Positions 34,961-43,713 of a stretch of DNA of 56,422 nt are shown piece after piece. The notes beneath the pieces were generated by a model that worked only from the letters and a program-made list of their open reading frames with translations, ran no database searches and was not told the origin of the DNA. The stretch is from NCBI GenBank assembly GCA_045599005.1, contig JAZRVF010000009.1, forward strand, positions 1 through 56,422. Reading direction: 5' to 3'. This DNA comes from Treponema_I sp045599005 (GTDB lineage: Bacteria; Spirochaetota; Spirochaetia; Treponematales; Treponemataceae). Each line of letters begins with the position of its first letter. Position 1 is the stretch's first letter. A program made the position numbers and the translations under genes.

Positions 34961-35013
34961 AAATAGTTTGACATAAAACTATTTATTCTGCTATATTGTT
35001 TTATATCAAACTA
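34961..35013 (+). promoter_or_regulatory. Promoter of the BMP transporter with two inverted 16-bp operator boxes
   Basis: TTGACA (34968-34973), 18 bp, TATATT (34992-34997). TAGTTTGACATAAAAC (34964-34979) covers the -35 and is part of a 9-bp inverted repeat AAATAGTTT-gacata-AAACTATTT (34961-34984). The reverse complement of 34998-35013 is TAGTTTGATATAAAAC, 15 of 16 identical, just after the -10. A repressor bound to both boxes would block polymerase. The regulator is not identified. Confidence 0.75.
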
Positions 35014-35037
35014 AATTTTCAATGGAAGGAAAACAGG

Positions 35038-36108
35038 ATGAATAACAGATTTACAAAGATCTTTGCCGCAGTTCTTGCGGTCATGGCAGTTTTCTGCGTG
35101 ACTTCATGCAAAAAAGAAAACACAGCAAAAAAAGCTGAGTCAATTGCAGTATTTGTTCCCGGCGTTATGTCAGGAAGTCCGGTTTATGAGATGCTGGCAT
35201 CAGGTGTTCAGAAAAGCGTGGAAAAATATAATGCAGGTGTTTCTGATCAGAATGGAAAAGTTTCTGTGACAGTTATTGAGGCAGGAACAAATCAGGCGGA
35301 GTGGGGCAACAAAATTACAGCAGTTGCCGCAACAGGTGAATACACAATGATCATTTCATCAAATCCCTCACTGCCTGAGCTGATCGAGCCTCTGACAGTC
35401 CAGTTCCCTTCTGTAAAGTTCCTGGTTCTGGACGCATTCCTTGAAGGCAACGACCACATGGCCACAGTCCGCTATAACCAGCGCGAGCAGGCTTACATGG
35501 CAGGTTATGCGGCCGGACTTGTGACAGTTGCTGACAGATCAGAGATGACCTATGCAAATGAAGCGAAAAAAGTTGCTCTGATCGCGGCTCAGGAATACCC
35601 GGTGATGAACAATATAATCTATCCTTCTTTTGCCGAAGGTGCCCACGCTGTGGATCCTGAGATTCAGGTGGACTTCAAGGTTGTCGGAAACTGGTACGAT
35701 GCGTCAAAAGGTGCAGAGCTGGCCCGCGCCTGTTATGATGAAGGTGTTGACGTGATTCTTCCGATCTGCGGTGGTGCGGCACAGGGTGTCATTGCGGCGG
35801 CTCAGGAACTTGGTTTTTATGTGACATGGTTTGATGACAACGGTTTTGCAAAGGCTCCGGGTCATGTGATTTCTTCCGCAACTCTGGAACAGGAACGCAT
35901 GGCACTTGAAGTGACAGCTGAATATCTTGCGGGAAAAACCGTGATGGGATCCGCAAAAACTGTAGGAATGAAAGAAGGTTATGTTCGTTTTGTAAACGAT
36001 GACCCGCTTTATGAAGCAAGTGTAGCCGGATCAATCCGTGCAAAACTGGATGCGGAATACAAACGGATTATGGATGGTTCACTTCTTCTTCCGGCTCCAA
36101 AACAGTAA
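35038..36108 (+). CDS. BMP-family (PnrA-like) substrate-binding lipoprotein
   Basis: Periplasmic binding lipoprotein of the Bmp/Med family, 356 residues from ATG 35038 (AGGA upstream); a longer frame from 34996 overlaps the promoter. The signal peptide MNNRFTKIFAAVLAVMAVFC ends in the lipobox VTSC. Family marks are IAVFVPGVMSGSPVYEML, FLVLDAFLEGNDHMATVRY, QREQAYMAGYAAGL, GGAAQGVIAAAQELGFYVTWFDDN. In T. pallidum, PnrA (TmpC) binds purine nucleosides and RfuA binds riboflavin in the same fold; which applies here cannot be told. The ATPase and permease genes follow after a terminator. Confidence 0.88.
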   Translation: MNNRFTKIFAAVLAVMAVFCVTSCKKENTAKKAESIAVFVPGVMSGSPVYEMLASGVQKSVEKYNAGVSDQNGKVSVTVIEAGTNQAEWGNKITAVAATGEYTMIISSNPSLPELIEPLTVQFPSVKFLVLDAFLEGNDHMATVRYNQREQAYMAGYAAGLVTVADRSEMTYANEAKKVALIAAQEYPVMNNIIYPSFAEGAHAVDPEIQVDFKVVGNWYDASKGAELARACYDEGVDVILPICGGAAQGVIAAAQELGFYVTWFDDNGFAKAPGHVISSATLEQERMALEVTAEYLAGKTVMGSAKTVGMKEGYVRFVNDDPLYEASVAGSIRAKLDAEYKRIMDGSLLLPAPKQ

Positions 36109-36148
36109 TTTCAGTAACTGCTGAACTGATTTCTGTCCCGGTATCAGC

Positions 36149-36179
36149 GGCGCTGGCAGATTAATTGTCAGCGCCTTTT
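36149..36179 (+). terminator. Hairpin terminator between the BMP gene and the ATPase-permease gene
   Basis: GGCGCTGGCA (36149-36158) pairs with TGTCAGCGCC (36166-36175, one G-U type pair), followed by TTTT. A partial terminator here would make binding protein in excess over membrane components. Confidence 0.65.
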
Positions 36180-36254
36180 CGGTTATATGGCAGGTTTGTC
36201 TCAGAGTGACTGGTCGGCGCCGGTACACATTTTTTTCCTGGAAAGGAGTTTCCC

Positions 36255-38882
36255 TTGGTTCTGAAGATTGATGAGGTAAAAAAAAGTTTTTTCCGCAAGA
36301 ATGTGCTTAAAGGTGTCTCTCTAAGTTTTGAATCAGGAAAAATCTATGCACTTCTTGGCGAGAACGGTGCAGGAAAAACAACACTCGCAGAAATAATCGC
36401 CGGAAACCTTCCCTGGGATTCGGGTAAACTTTCTCTTGATGAGAAAACCATTGAACTTCACAGTGCCCGAGATGCCCAGTCAAATGGATTTTTTCTGGTG
36501 GAACAGCGGCCTCTTCTTTCCGACCAGCTGACCGGTCTTGAAAACATTGTCCTTGGATGCGAACCGGTTTCTGCAGGTCTCATGATCAACCGGAAGACAG
36601 CGGCGAAAAGGATTGGAGAACTTGCTGATTCTGCCGGACTGCGCATAGATTTTCACAGAAAGGCGAAGGATTATTCCGCGGGCGAACGTTTTTTCGTGTC
36701 CTTTCTGGCGGCTCTTTACCGGAAGCCGGATTTTCTGATTCTTGACGAACCTTCTGCCACTCTGGACAAAGAAGAGAAACGTCTCCTTTTTTCCTGGATT
36801 GAAAGACTAGCTGCGGAGGGTCTCTGTGTCATACTGATCACTCACAACTTTGAGGAAGCCCGTAAAAATGCGGACCGGATTGTTGTGCTGAGGGACGGCC
36901 TTGTGAGACAGGTTTTTGAGGGCGGGGACAAGGCGGATCCTGATCTGATTCACAGCGCGATTTTCGGCAGACATAGTGGAACAGCTGATTCTGGTGAAAA
37001 TGTGATTCAGACTGCTCCGGTTCTGACAGAGTTTACTGATCCTGAAACGGTTTTAAGGACCGACAGTCTGACTTTCAGGCCTCAGAACGGGCCTTCTCTG
37101 TTTGACATTACTTTTTCTGCGGAAAAGGGGCGGATTACCGCAATCTACGGACAGCTGGAAGCCGGGCTTTCAACACTGGAAAACCTTGTCTGCGGAATGA
37201 TCTCAAAAAAAGATTTTTCAGCTTCGAAAAAAGCGGGAACAATCAGCTTTTATTCAAAAACAGGCTATTTTTCTGCGGAATATCTCCGCCGTAACAAAGT
37301 GGGCTTTGTGCCGTTAAACAAACAGTTCCGGGCAGCACATCCGGACCTGACAGTAAAACAGATGCTCTGCAGCGTTTCTCCTGATGAGGCGGAAGTGCTG
37401 GCGGATTCTGGCGTAAACTGTCTTCTCTCTGACAGAGTTTCAACCCTTTCCGGCGGTATGCTTCAGAAACTGATAATTACCCGCGAAGTGCATCTTGCCC
37501 CGGAACTTCTGGTTCTTGCAAATCCTACCTACGGTCTTGATTCCGAGAAATCACAGGCTTTGTCCCGGGAACTTCAGGAACTGGCGGCACAGGGAATTGC
37601 AGTGCTGATTCTTTCTGTGACAAAGGAAGGAATTGAATCCGTTGCTCACAAAGCCTACGAACTTGTGGGCGGAAAACTTTCCCAGATTACAGAGGGGAAA
37701 AGTCAGGCGGAAACAGAAACTGTAAGGCTGTTAAAAAGTGCAGAAACTGGCGAGACCGCAAAAAATGCTGACAGAGGAAACACAGCCGGCGTTCCGGCTT
37801 CTGATGCGCAGAAACCGGAAAATCAGGGTAATGAAAAAATCTTTGCGAAAATCCTCAGAAAACTGCGGCTCAGACCTGAAAAACTCAGCGTCCTCTTTTC
37901 TCTGGGAATCAGTTTTATCTGCGCCCTGCTTCTGATAGCGTTTTCCGCGCCAAAACCCTTTGAAGCAATTGCCTCTTTTTTTGCCGCCCCCTTTACTTCC
38001 CCATACTACACCGGCAGTTTCCTGAACACTGCCGCACTGCTTCTGTGTGCGGGCATGGGTTCCGCAATTTCTCTGTACAGCGGCAACCTGAATCTCGGTG
38101 GTGAAGCACAGGTTTACCTTGGTGGCTTTGTGACCGCGGTTCTGCTTTCAAAATGCGGTTCTCTTCCGCCGGTAATGCTTCTCCCAGTGATGATCGCGGC
38201 CTCCGTGGCTTCCGGACTGATTGCCTATGCCTCTGCGGCATTGCAGCGTTTCTGCGGGATTACAGTTTTGCTTACAACTTTTCTTGTCTCAAAGGGCGTT
38301 ATTCCCATAATCGACAATGCCATAGCAACTGATTTCCGCGGTCACAGCGGTAACCTGCTTGCAACTCCTTTTATCGGAACTCAGTTCAGACTGGCACAGC
38401 TGCTGCCGCCTTCAACATTCAACGCGTCAGTTTTTGCGGTACTGGTTCTGTTTGTGCTTTTCTGTATCTTTATGATCAAGGCAAAAGGCGGCCAGAAACT
38501 GCGTATCGCAGGAATTGCTCCCGAATTCGCCAGTTATTCCGGTTTCGGAATCGAAAGAATTACAGACCGGGCCTTGTTTATGTCAGGCGCTCTTCACGGA
38601 CTGACTGGATTTTTTGCCGTGACTGGCACATACTTCACCTGCCATTCAGGATTCTATGCTGGTTTCGGCTGGAATGCGCTGACTGTCGCACTCATTGCCT
38701 CCGGTTCACCGCTGCTCCTTGTTCCATCCGCACTGATTCTGTCATACATTTTCACTGCCTCAAACAAACTTGTGCTCACTGGAAGCCTTGCAGTGGATAT
38801 AACACCTGTTGTCCAGGCAGTGATTCTTCTTCTGATCTCAGCACGTTTTCTGTGGAAAAGAAATAAAAAGAGGCAGATATGA
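36255..38882 (+). CDS. Fused ABC ATPase (two nucleotide-binding domains) and permease
   Basis: 875 residues, starting at TTG 36255 after GGAAAGGAG. Residues about 1-235 are a first ATPase domain (Walker A GENGAGKTT from 35, signature YSAGERFFVSF, Walker B FLILDEPSATLD). Residues about 260-490 are a second with no usable Walker A (IYGQLEAGLSTLENL) and Walker B LLVLANPTYGLD without the catalytic Glu, but with a good signature TLSGGMLQK. After a hydrophilic linker (about 495-535) comes a BPL_transp_2 permease with about eight helices (GNLNLGGEAQVYLGGFVTAVLL, TALIASGSPL-type C-terminus). BMP-type importers normally have these as separate proteins. It overlaps the second permease gene by 4 bp. Confidence 0.87.
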   Translation: MVLKIDEVKKSFFRKNVLKGVSLSFESGKIYALLGENGAGKTTLAEIIAGNLPWDSGKLSLDEKTIELHSARDAQSNGFFLVEQRPLLSDQLTGLENIVLGCEPVSAGLMINRKTAAKRIGELADSAGLRIDFHRKAKDYSAGERFFVSFLAALYRKPDFLILDEPSATLDKEEKRLLFSWIERLAAEGLCVILITHNFEEARKNADRIVVLRDGLVRQVFEGGDKADPDLIHSAIFGRHSGTADSGENVIQTAPVLTEFTDPETVLRTDSLTFRPQNGPSLFDITFSAEKGRITAIYGQLEAGLSTLENLVCGMISKKDFSASKKAGTISFYSKTGYFSAEYLRRNKVGFVPLNKQFRAAHPDLTVKQMLCSVSPDEAEVLADSGVNCLLSDRVSTLSGGMLQKLIITREVHLAPELLVLANPTYGLDSEKSQALSRELQELAAQGIAVLILSVTKEGIESVAHKAYELVGGKLSQITEGKSQAETETVRLLKSAETGETAKNADRGNTAGVPASDAQKPENQGNEKIFAKILRKLRLRPEKLSVLFSLGISFICALLLIAFSAPKPFEAIASFFAAPFTSPYYTGSFLNTAALLLCAGMGSAISLYSGNLNLGGEAQVYLGGFVTAVLLSKCGSLPPVMLLPVMIAASVASGLIAYASAALQRFCGITVLLTTFLVSKGVIPIIDNAIATDFRGHSGNLLATPFIGTQFRLAQLLPPSTFNASVFAVLVLFVLFCIFMIKAKGGQKLRIAGIAPEFASYSGFGIERITDRALFMSGALHGLTGFFAVTGTYFTCHSGFYAGFGWNALTVALIASGSPLLLVPSALILSYIFTASNKLVLTGSLAVDITPVVQAVILLLISARFLWKRNKKRQI

Positions 38883-39769
38883 CATTTTTTAACATAATCC
38901 TTCAGATTCTTTCTGCTGCACTTCCGCTGATAGTGCTGATTCCTGGTGCTCTTGCCTCTGAATACGCAGGCGTAATGGCAGTTTTTCTTGACGGCATAAT
39001 GAACATGGCTTCATTTCTTGCCTACGCTTTTTCTGTGTTTACAGGATCTGTGGTGGCCGGCTGCATTCTTTCCGTGTCCGTATCAGCGGCTTTCATGACA
39101 CTGGTTGCATTTTTTGCAGAAAAAACCCGGGCCAACCATTTTATCTGCGGAATCAGTGTGAACCTGTTTTCTGACGGATTTGTAAGTTTCTGTTCCGCAA
39201 AATGGTTCGGAACAAAAGGTGTTGTCTACGGTTTTGGGGAAAATCTTTTCGGAAGCACCACAGCCTGGGCCGGTCTTCGCGGAATGATCATTCCCTGCCT
39301 TGTGTTCGCCAGCTTTGTAGTGATCGCTTTGGAGCGCACTCCCTGGGGACTGAGGACACGCATTGCCGGAAGTGACGCGGATCTGCTGAGAAAACGGGGA
39401 CTGTCTCCCTCTTTTTACAGGATTATGTCCTGGACATTGGCTGCCGTCTGTGCGGCGGTGTGCGGTGTGCTTTTTACTTTACGGCTTTCTTCATATGTTC
39501 CGGGTGTAAGTGCCGGAAAAGGCTGGATTGCTCTGGCCGCAGTATTTCTCGGCAGCAGAAAGCCAAAAGGAGCACTTGCAGCGGGACTGGTGTTTGCCGC
39601 TGCGGAATATGCCGCCGGCAGGCTGAACACAGATGGAACCTTTCTTACTCCCACACTTGTGCTTGCTCTGCCTTACTGTGCGGCACTGGTACTTTTTGTT
39701 GCTGTTACAAGCCTAAAAAGCTGTCCAAAGAAGCTTTCACCTCTCCCTGGTACTGACCGGCAGCAATGA
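38879..39769 (+). CDS. BMP-family ABC transporter permease
   Basis: 296 residues, about eight membrane helices, of the BPL_transp_2 type that builds the pore with the permease domain of the fused protein upstream. Family marks include MAVFLDGIMNMASFLAYAF, ICGISVNLFSDGF, ERTPWGLRTRIAGSDADLLRKRGL and GKGWIALAAVFLGSRKPKGALAAGL. Its ATG overlaps the upstream stop (ATGA). The 3' end overlaps the convergent TPR gene by 65 bp. Substrate as for the binding protein: a nucleoside or a related small molecule, by family only. Confidence 0.87.
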   Translation: MTFFNIILQILSAALPLIVLIPGALASEYAGVMAVFLDGIMNMASFLAYAFSVFTGSVVAGCILSVSVSAAFMTLVAFFAEKTRANHFICGISVNLFSDGFVSFCSAKWFGTKGVVYGFGENLFGSTTAWAGLRGMIIPCLVFASFVVIALERTPWGLRTRIAGSDADLLRKRGLSPSFYRIMSWTLAAVCAAVCGVLFTLRLSSYVPGVSAGKGWIALAAVFLGSRKPKGALAAGLVFAAAEYAAGRLNTDGTFLTPTLVLALPYCAALVLFVAVTSLKSCPKKLSPLPGTDRQQ

Positions 39770-40916
39770 AATAAGTGCGTGCATCTTTTGCCGCTGCTTT
39801 TGCTCCTTTCTCATCATTCAGGTTTGCACGGTGCATTGCAAGATAATAGTTCAGGTTTGCAAGAGCCATATTGTTTCCTGCAAAAGTTTTCATGTTACGT
39901 GCAAAGAACTCTTCAACCAGACTGAAATCCTGTGTGTAGTTGTAGAAAACAGAGAGAACCACCTGGGTTGAACCGGGATTATCAGGATAAAGACCGAAGA
40001 TTGAGTCTGCGCAGTATGCTGCAAGATCATTTCTGCCAGCCCAGAGGTAGATTGCCATCAGTTTCTGATAGACACGGTAGTCTGTGTCAGACCAGGACAT
40101 GGCTTCCACAAGAATGTTCAACGCATCCTGAACTTTGTCCATGTTAAGATTGATGTCGGCAGCCAGGATATAAGCGTCCATCTTGTAATCAAGGTTTTCA
40201 GTGCTGTAATTCTGTGCGGCAATCAGAGCATTCTTTGCTGCGGCCTCATTGTTTCCTACATACTGCTGTGCAACGGCAAGATTGTAGTTGATTCCTGCAA
40301 AGTCAGAGACGGAATCAGCGTATTCAAGCACTTTGATTGCATTGTCAATGTCTCCCATGGCAAGAAGACATGAACCGTAATTGTCCAGAGAGGAACCATC
40401 CAGGGATTTTGCGTCATAAGCGGTTCTGTAGGCATCAGCAGCTTTTGAAAGCAGCTCTGCGTAGGAGATACTCCAGCTGTCACCGAACCAGACTGAGATA
40501 TCGTAGTAATAGTCACCCAGAGATTTCTGAAGAATGGGTTTGGTTCCGTTTGCTTTTTCGTAAGCGGCAATTTCCTGAACAGGATCAAAAGCGTAGGATC
40601 GGTATTTTTTTCCTTCCGCACGGGCCTGAAGAATCGTTTTTCCGGCTCCGATGTCACCAAGTTCAAAAGAAAGGTGCAGATTTGAAGAGATAAAATAGTT
40701 GATTACAATCTCAACTTTTTTTGCAATGATAAATTCGTCAGCACTGACGGAATTCAGGGTCTCAAAGGCACTTGCAAACTGATTTTTTGCAATCAATGCA
40801 TCAGCGGCAGCGATCTTTTCTGAAGTTGACTTGCTCATTCCTGTGTACACGTTGATGTCGGCAAAAGCGGCAAAGGTCAATGCACAGAGAAGCAGAACTG
40901 AAATGATTTTTTTCAT
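39705..40916 (-). CDS. Secreted TPR-repeat protein
   Basis: 403 residues with a signal peptide (MKKIISVLLLCALTFAAFA) and helical repeats throughout; TPR-like units include AYRTAYDAKSLDGSSLDNYGSCLL, DNAIKVLEYADSVSDFAGINYN and AAKNALIAAQNYSTENLDYK, read here as segments. Probably a periplasmic scaffold of unknown partner. A GAAGGA site precedes the ATG. Its last 65 bp lie inside the coding end of the permease gene on the other strand; both reading frames look genuine because each continues its own family pattern or repeat up to the stop. Confidence 0.8.
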   Translation of the reverse strand: MKKIISVLLLCALTFAAFADINVYTGMSKSTSEKIAAADALIAKNQFASAFETLNSVSADEFIIAKKVEIVINYFISSNLHLSFELGDIGAGKTILQARAEGKKYRSYAFDPVQEIAAYEKANGTKPILQKSLGDYYYDISVWFGDSWSISYAELLSKAADAYRTAYDAKSLDGSSLDNYGSCLLAMGDIDNAIKVLEYADSVSDFAGINYNLAVAQQYVGNNEAAAKNALIAAQNYSTENLDYKMDAYILAADINLNMDKVQDALNILVEAMSWSDTDYRVYQKLMAIYLWAGRNDLAAYCADSIFGLYPDNPGSTQVVLSVFYNYTQDFSLVEEFFARNMKTFAGNNMALANLNYYLAMHRANLNDEKGAKAAAKDARTYFIAAGQYQGEVKASLDSFLGL

Positions 40917-40976
40917 GGAAAATTCCTTCTTTAGTGTTTGCTTTATATTAGGGTAAATAAATCAGTGTTTCAAGCG

Positions 40977-41005
40977 TTACAGAATCTGCAGAAATCTTCT
41001 ATAAT
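40977..41005 (+). promoter_or_regulatory. Promoter of the Nudix gene, leaderless
   Basis: TTACAG (40977-40982), 17 bp, TATAAT (41000-41005), then 6 nt to the ATG at 41012. No ribosome binding site. The expected start of transcription is at the start codon. Confidence 0.65.
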
Positions 41006-41011
41006 AAGATT

Positions 41012-41536
41012 ATGAATTCAAATGATTTTAACCAGTGTCCAAGATGTGGCAGCAGAAAAATAGAGAATGTGATGAACCGCAAGTGGAAATGCCCGGACTG
41101 CGGATTTACTCTGTACAATAATGTGGCATCAGCTGTGGGCCTTGTGATTGTGAACGGGCAGGGTGAGGTTCTTCTTGAGACCCGTGCCAAAGATCCGCGG
41201 AAAGGTTTTCTTGCTTTTCCCGGCGGTTTTGTCGATCCTGATGAATCCGCAGAAGAAGCCTGTGTGCGGGAATGCCGTGAAGAGATCGGTGTGGAACCTG
41301 ATTCCCTGCGTTATCTTTGCAGTTTTCCAAATGTTTACTGCTACAAGGACATTGTTTACAAAACCTGCGATCTGTTCTTCGAAGCCACTCTGCCCGATGG
41401 TGCGGAACTGAACATCCAGAAGTCTGAAGTGGAAGAAATCCGTTTTTATCCCGCTGACACGCTGCTGAAAGTTGATGAACTCCCGCTGGCTTTTGAGTCA
41501 GCCCGTAAGACTCTTACTTACCGCCTTTCTCACTGA
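41012..41536 (+). CDS. Nudix hydrolase with N-terminal zinc ribbon
   Basis: 174 residues. A zinc ribbon (C9-P-R-C12 ... C27-P-D-C30) precedes a Nudix domain whose box is complete: G-F-V-D-P-D-E-S-A-E-E-A-C-V-R-E-C-R-E-E-I-G (GX5EX7REUXEEXGU). The zinc ribbon plus Nudix pattern is found in NudC-type NADH pyrophosphatases and related enzymes that hydrolyse a nucleoside diphosphate linked to another moiety; the substrate is not known. The C-terminal region lacks a clear NADH-pyrophosphatase SQPWPFPxS motif. It overlaps the convergent ftsK gene by 7 bp. The promoter predicts a leaderless mRNA. Confidence 0.87.
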   Translation: MNSNDFNQCPRCGSRKIENVMNRKWKCPDCGFTLYNNVASAVGLVIVNGQGEVLLETRAKDPRKGFLAFPGGFVDPDESAEEACVRECREEIGVEPDSLRYLCSFPNVYCYKDIVYKTCDLFFEATLPDGAELNIQKSEVEEIRFYPADTLLKVDELPLAFESARKTLTYRLSH

Positions 41537-43494
41537 TTCCTGAGAACTGAGACTACACGGCTGATCTCTTCCTCGCTTACGAAAGGTCCCTGCAGACGAC
41601 GGGGTTTCTCGCCCTGTGGCGCGTAAAGCATGTCTCCGTTTCCAAGCAGGTCCTCTGCTCCCGATTCATCAAGTATGACGCGGGAATCAACTGCTGAAGC
41701 CACAGCGAAAGAAATGCGTGAGGGCACGTTCGCCTTGATCAGACCGGTCACAACATTTGTGGTAGGACGCTGGGTTGCAAGCACAAGATGGATTCCGCAG
41801 GCTCTGGCCAGTTGGGTTATGCGGCAGATGCTTTCTTCAACACTTTTTCCGTCTGCCATCATCAGGTCCGCCAGTTCATCAATGATCACAACTATCCGGG
41901 GCAGTTTCCTGTGGCTTTCATCGGCAGAAAGGCTTTTATTGTATGTCTGGATATTGCGTTTTCCGGCGGCAGCAAGAAGCTGGTAGCGGTTTATCATTTC
42001 CTGAACGGTCTGTTCAAGCACTTCACGGGCTTTGTCCGCCTGTGTAACAACGGGAACAATAAGGTGGGGAATGCCATTATAGACACTCAGTTCCACAATC
42101 TTCGGATCAATCAGAATGAGGCGCACATCCTGTGGTGTTGCGTGGTACAGCAGACTCATGATGATTGTGTTTATGCAGACTGATTTTCCAGAGCCCGTAG
42201 CACCTGCAATGAGCAGATGCGGCATTTTCTCCAGGTCTGCGATCACAGTTTCTCCCGAAATGCTTTTTCCCGCACAGAATGCAAGAGGTGATTTATGTCC
42301 CGCAAAATCGGGATGTGAAATTAGTTCCTTAAGAAGAACCGGTTCTTTTGTCCTGCTGGGAATCTCAATTCCGATAGCGGATTTTCCGGGAACAGGAGCT
42401 TCCATGTGAAGATCAGCTGCGGCAAGGGCAAGTTTAAGGTCATCTTTCAGGGCGACAACCTTGCTGACTTTAACACCTTTGGGAACCGTGAATTCAAGCC
42501 GGATCAGTGTGGGGCCCGCAAGAACTTCCGTTATCTGGGCCTGGATGCCGAAATTCAGGAGCGCATCAATCAGTTTTTCCGCAAGTTTTGCCTCGATGGA
42601 ATCGGGATCATCAAGTGGAGTGATCAGAAGCGGTTCGGGAAAATCCTGTTCCAGGCTTTTGTCCGGGCCCAGAAGCAGATCCCTTGAGGGAAACTCATAT
42701 TTTTTCGAAGATTCTTTCTCATCTGTCTGAAATCCTTCAGTTTTCTTTCCGGGAATTTTCTCCTGCTGTTCCGGTTCGGTTTTCTGTACCGGCTCCTGTC
42801 CAGCAGGCACTTTTTCAGGTTCTGCCGGAAGCGCAAGGATTTTTTCTGGTTTCTGAACTTTCAGGGCTTTTTTCGGCTTTTCCTTTTTCGCAGTTCTTGC
42901 GGGACAGGCTTTCTGCTGTTTTTTATCAGCGGCTCTTTCTTTTATGCGGGCAGAGATTTTTGCCGCCAGTCTGATCACAAGTTTTTTTACGGCTCTGTTC
43001 AAGGAGATAAAAGCGGTGTCAAACAGGAAAACAAGGGCACAGAGAGCGGCGGTCACAGAAAGGATTGCTGCCACTGCCGGTCCGAAGCATTTTGTAAGAA
43101 GCCAGGCCGGAAAACCACCGGCCAGTCCGCTTCCTGAGTGAGTATATGCTGAGACATGGTACAGTTCGCTGAGTTCTGGAAGCTGGGTCGCAAAGGTTCC
43201 GAGATGAACGGTGATCATGATGGAATAAAGCAGAAGAAGAGCGGATATGCTTTTGCGGACAAGGCGTTTCTTTTTTCTGACAGCTGAGAAGTAGAAGACT
43301 GAGGCGATCAGAATGACCGGCATGGGATACTGAAAAACTCCAAAGACCCCGAAAAGAAGGGTTGAGATGACGTTGCCTGTTTTTCCGCCGAAACCTAAAG
43401 TGAAAAGCATCAGTGAAAGACAGATGGCACAGGTGATTATCAGCGAGATGATTTTTTTAAGGGCTTTGTTTTTTGAAGAACGGCGTCGCGGCAT
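41530..43494 (-). CDS. ftsK: DNA translocase FtsK/SpoIIIE family, no gamma domain
   Basis: Hexameric ATPase that pumps chromosome DNA at the division septum. From ATG 43494 (MPRRRSSKNKALKK..., 654 residues); an in-frame extension to 43608 has no ribosome binding site and would bury the promoter. Four N-terminal membrane helices (about 15-180), a charged Lys/Glu/Pro-rich linker (about 185-310), then the motor: Walker A GATGSGKS (about 430), LILIDPKIVELSVYNGIPHL, Walker B RIVVIIDELADLMM, HLVLATQRPTTNVVTGLIKANVP (given in part). The protein stops at EEISRVVSVLRNQ, where FtsK normally continues into the winged-helix gamma domain that reads KOPS/SRS. TATAAT ends 6 nt before the ATG. Confidence 0.9.
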   Translation of the reverse strand: MPRRRSSKNKALKKIISLIITCAICLSLMLFTLGFGGKTGNVISTLLFGVFGVFQYPMPVILIASVFYFSAVRKKKRLVRKSISALLLLYSIMITVHLGTFATQLPELSELYHVSAYTHSGSGLAGGFPAWLLTKCFGPAVAAILSVTAALCALVFLFDTAFISLNRAVKKLVIRLAAKISARIKERAADKKQQKACPARTAKKEKPKKALKVQKPEKILALPAEPEKVPAGQEPVQKTEPEQQEKIPGKKTEGFQTDEKESSKKYEFPSRDLLLGPDKSLEQDFPEPLLITPLDDPDSIEAKLAEKLIDALLNFGIQAQITEVLAGPTLIRLEFTVPKGVKVSKVVALKDDLKLALAAADLHMEAPVPGKSAIGIEIPSRTKEPVLLKELISHPDFAGHKSPLAFCAGKSISGETVIADLEKMPHLLIAGATGSGKSVCINTIIMSLLYHATPQDVRLILIDPKIVELSVYNGIPHLIVPVVTQADKAREVLEQTVQEMINRYQLLAAAGKRNIQTYNKSLSADESHRKLPRIVVIIDELADLMMADGKSVEESICRITQLARACGIHLVLATQRPTTNVVTGLIKANVPSRISFAVASAVDSRVILDESGAEDLLGNGDMLYAPQGEKPRRLQGPFVSEEEISRVVSVLRNQ

Positions 43495-43500
43495 GAGTTG

Positions 43501-43529
43501 ATTATAAAGAGTGTCACAGGAAAAATCAA
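43501..43529 (-). promoter_or_regulatory. ftsK promoter, leaderless
   Basis: On the minus strand TTGATT (43529-43524), 17 bp, TATAAT (43506-43501), then 6 nt to the ATG at 43494. Confidence 0.7.
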
Positions 43530-43643
43530 TTTTCAGAGATTTTCCCGGAAATGACTGCCGCTGGGAAGAGTCCGGACCAGAGAGTACCGCTTCTGATCTG
43601 TGGTGCATCGGCTGCAGTGTGATGAAGGGAGCAGGCTGCTCTA

Positions 43644-43673
43644 TTGACTTACGGTGCGGTTCTGTGACATAAT
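43644..43673 (+). promoter_or_regulatory. rpsU promoter
   Basis: TTGACT (43644-43649), 18 bp, CATAAT (43668-43673). A leader of about 33 nt holds the strong GGAGGAGGTGA ribosome binding site of rpsU, in contrast to the leaderless promoters nearby. Confidence 0.65.
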
Positions 43674-43713
43674 CTGCGTTATTCAGACGGTGCTACCGGA
43701 GGAGGTGACAAAC

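Noticed and set aside
34996..35037. Upstream start for the BMP lipoprotein (MFYIKLNFQW...)
   Set aside because: This start lies in the -10 and operator region and would hide the lipoprotein signal peptide. ATG 35038 with AGGA fits better.
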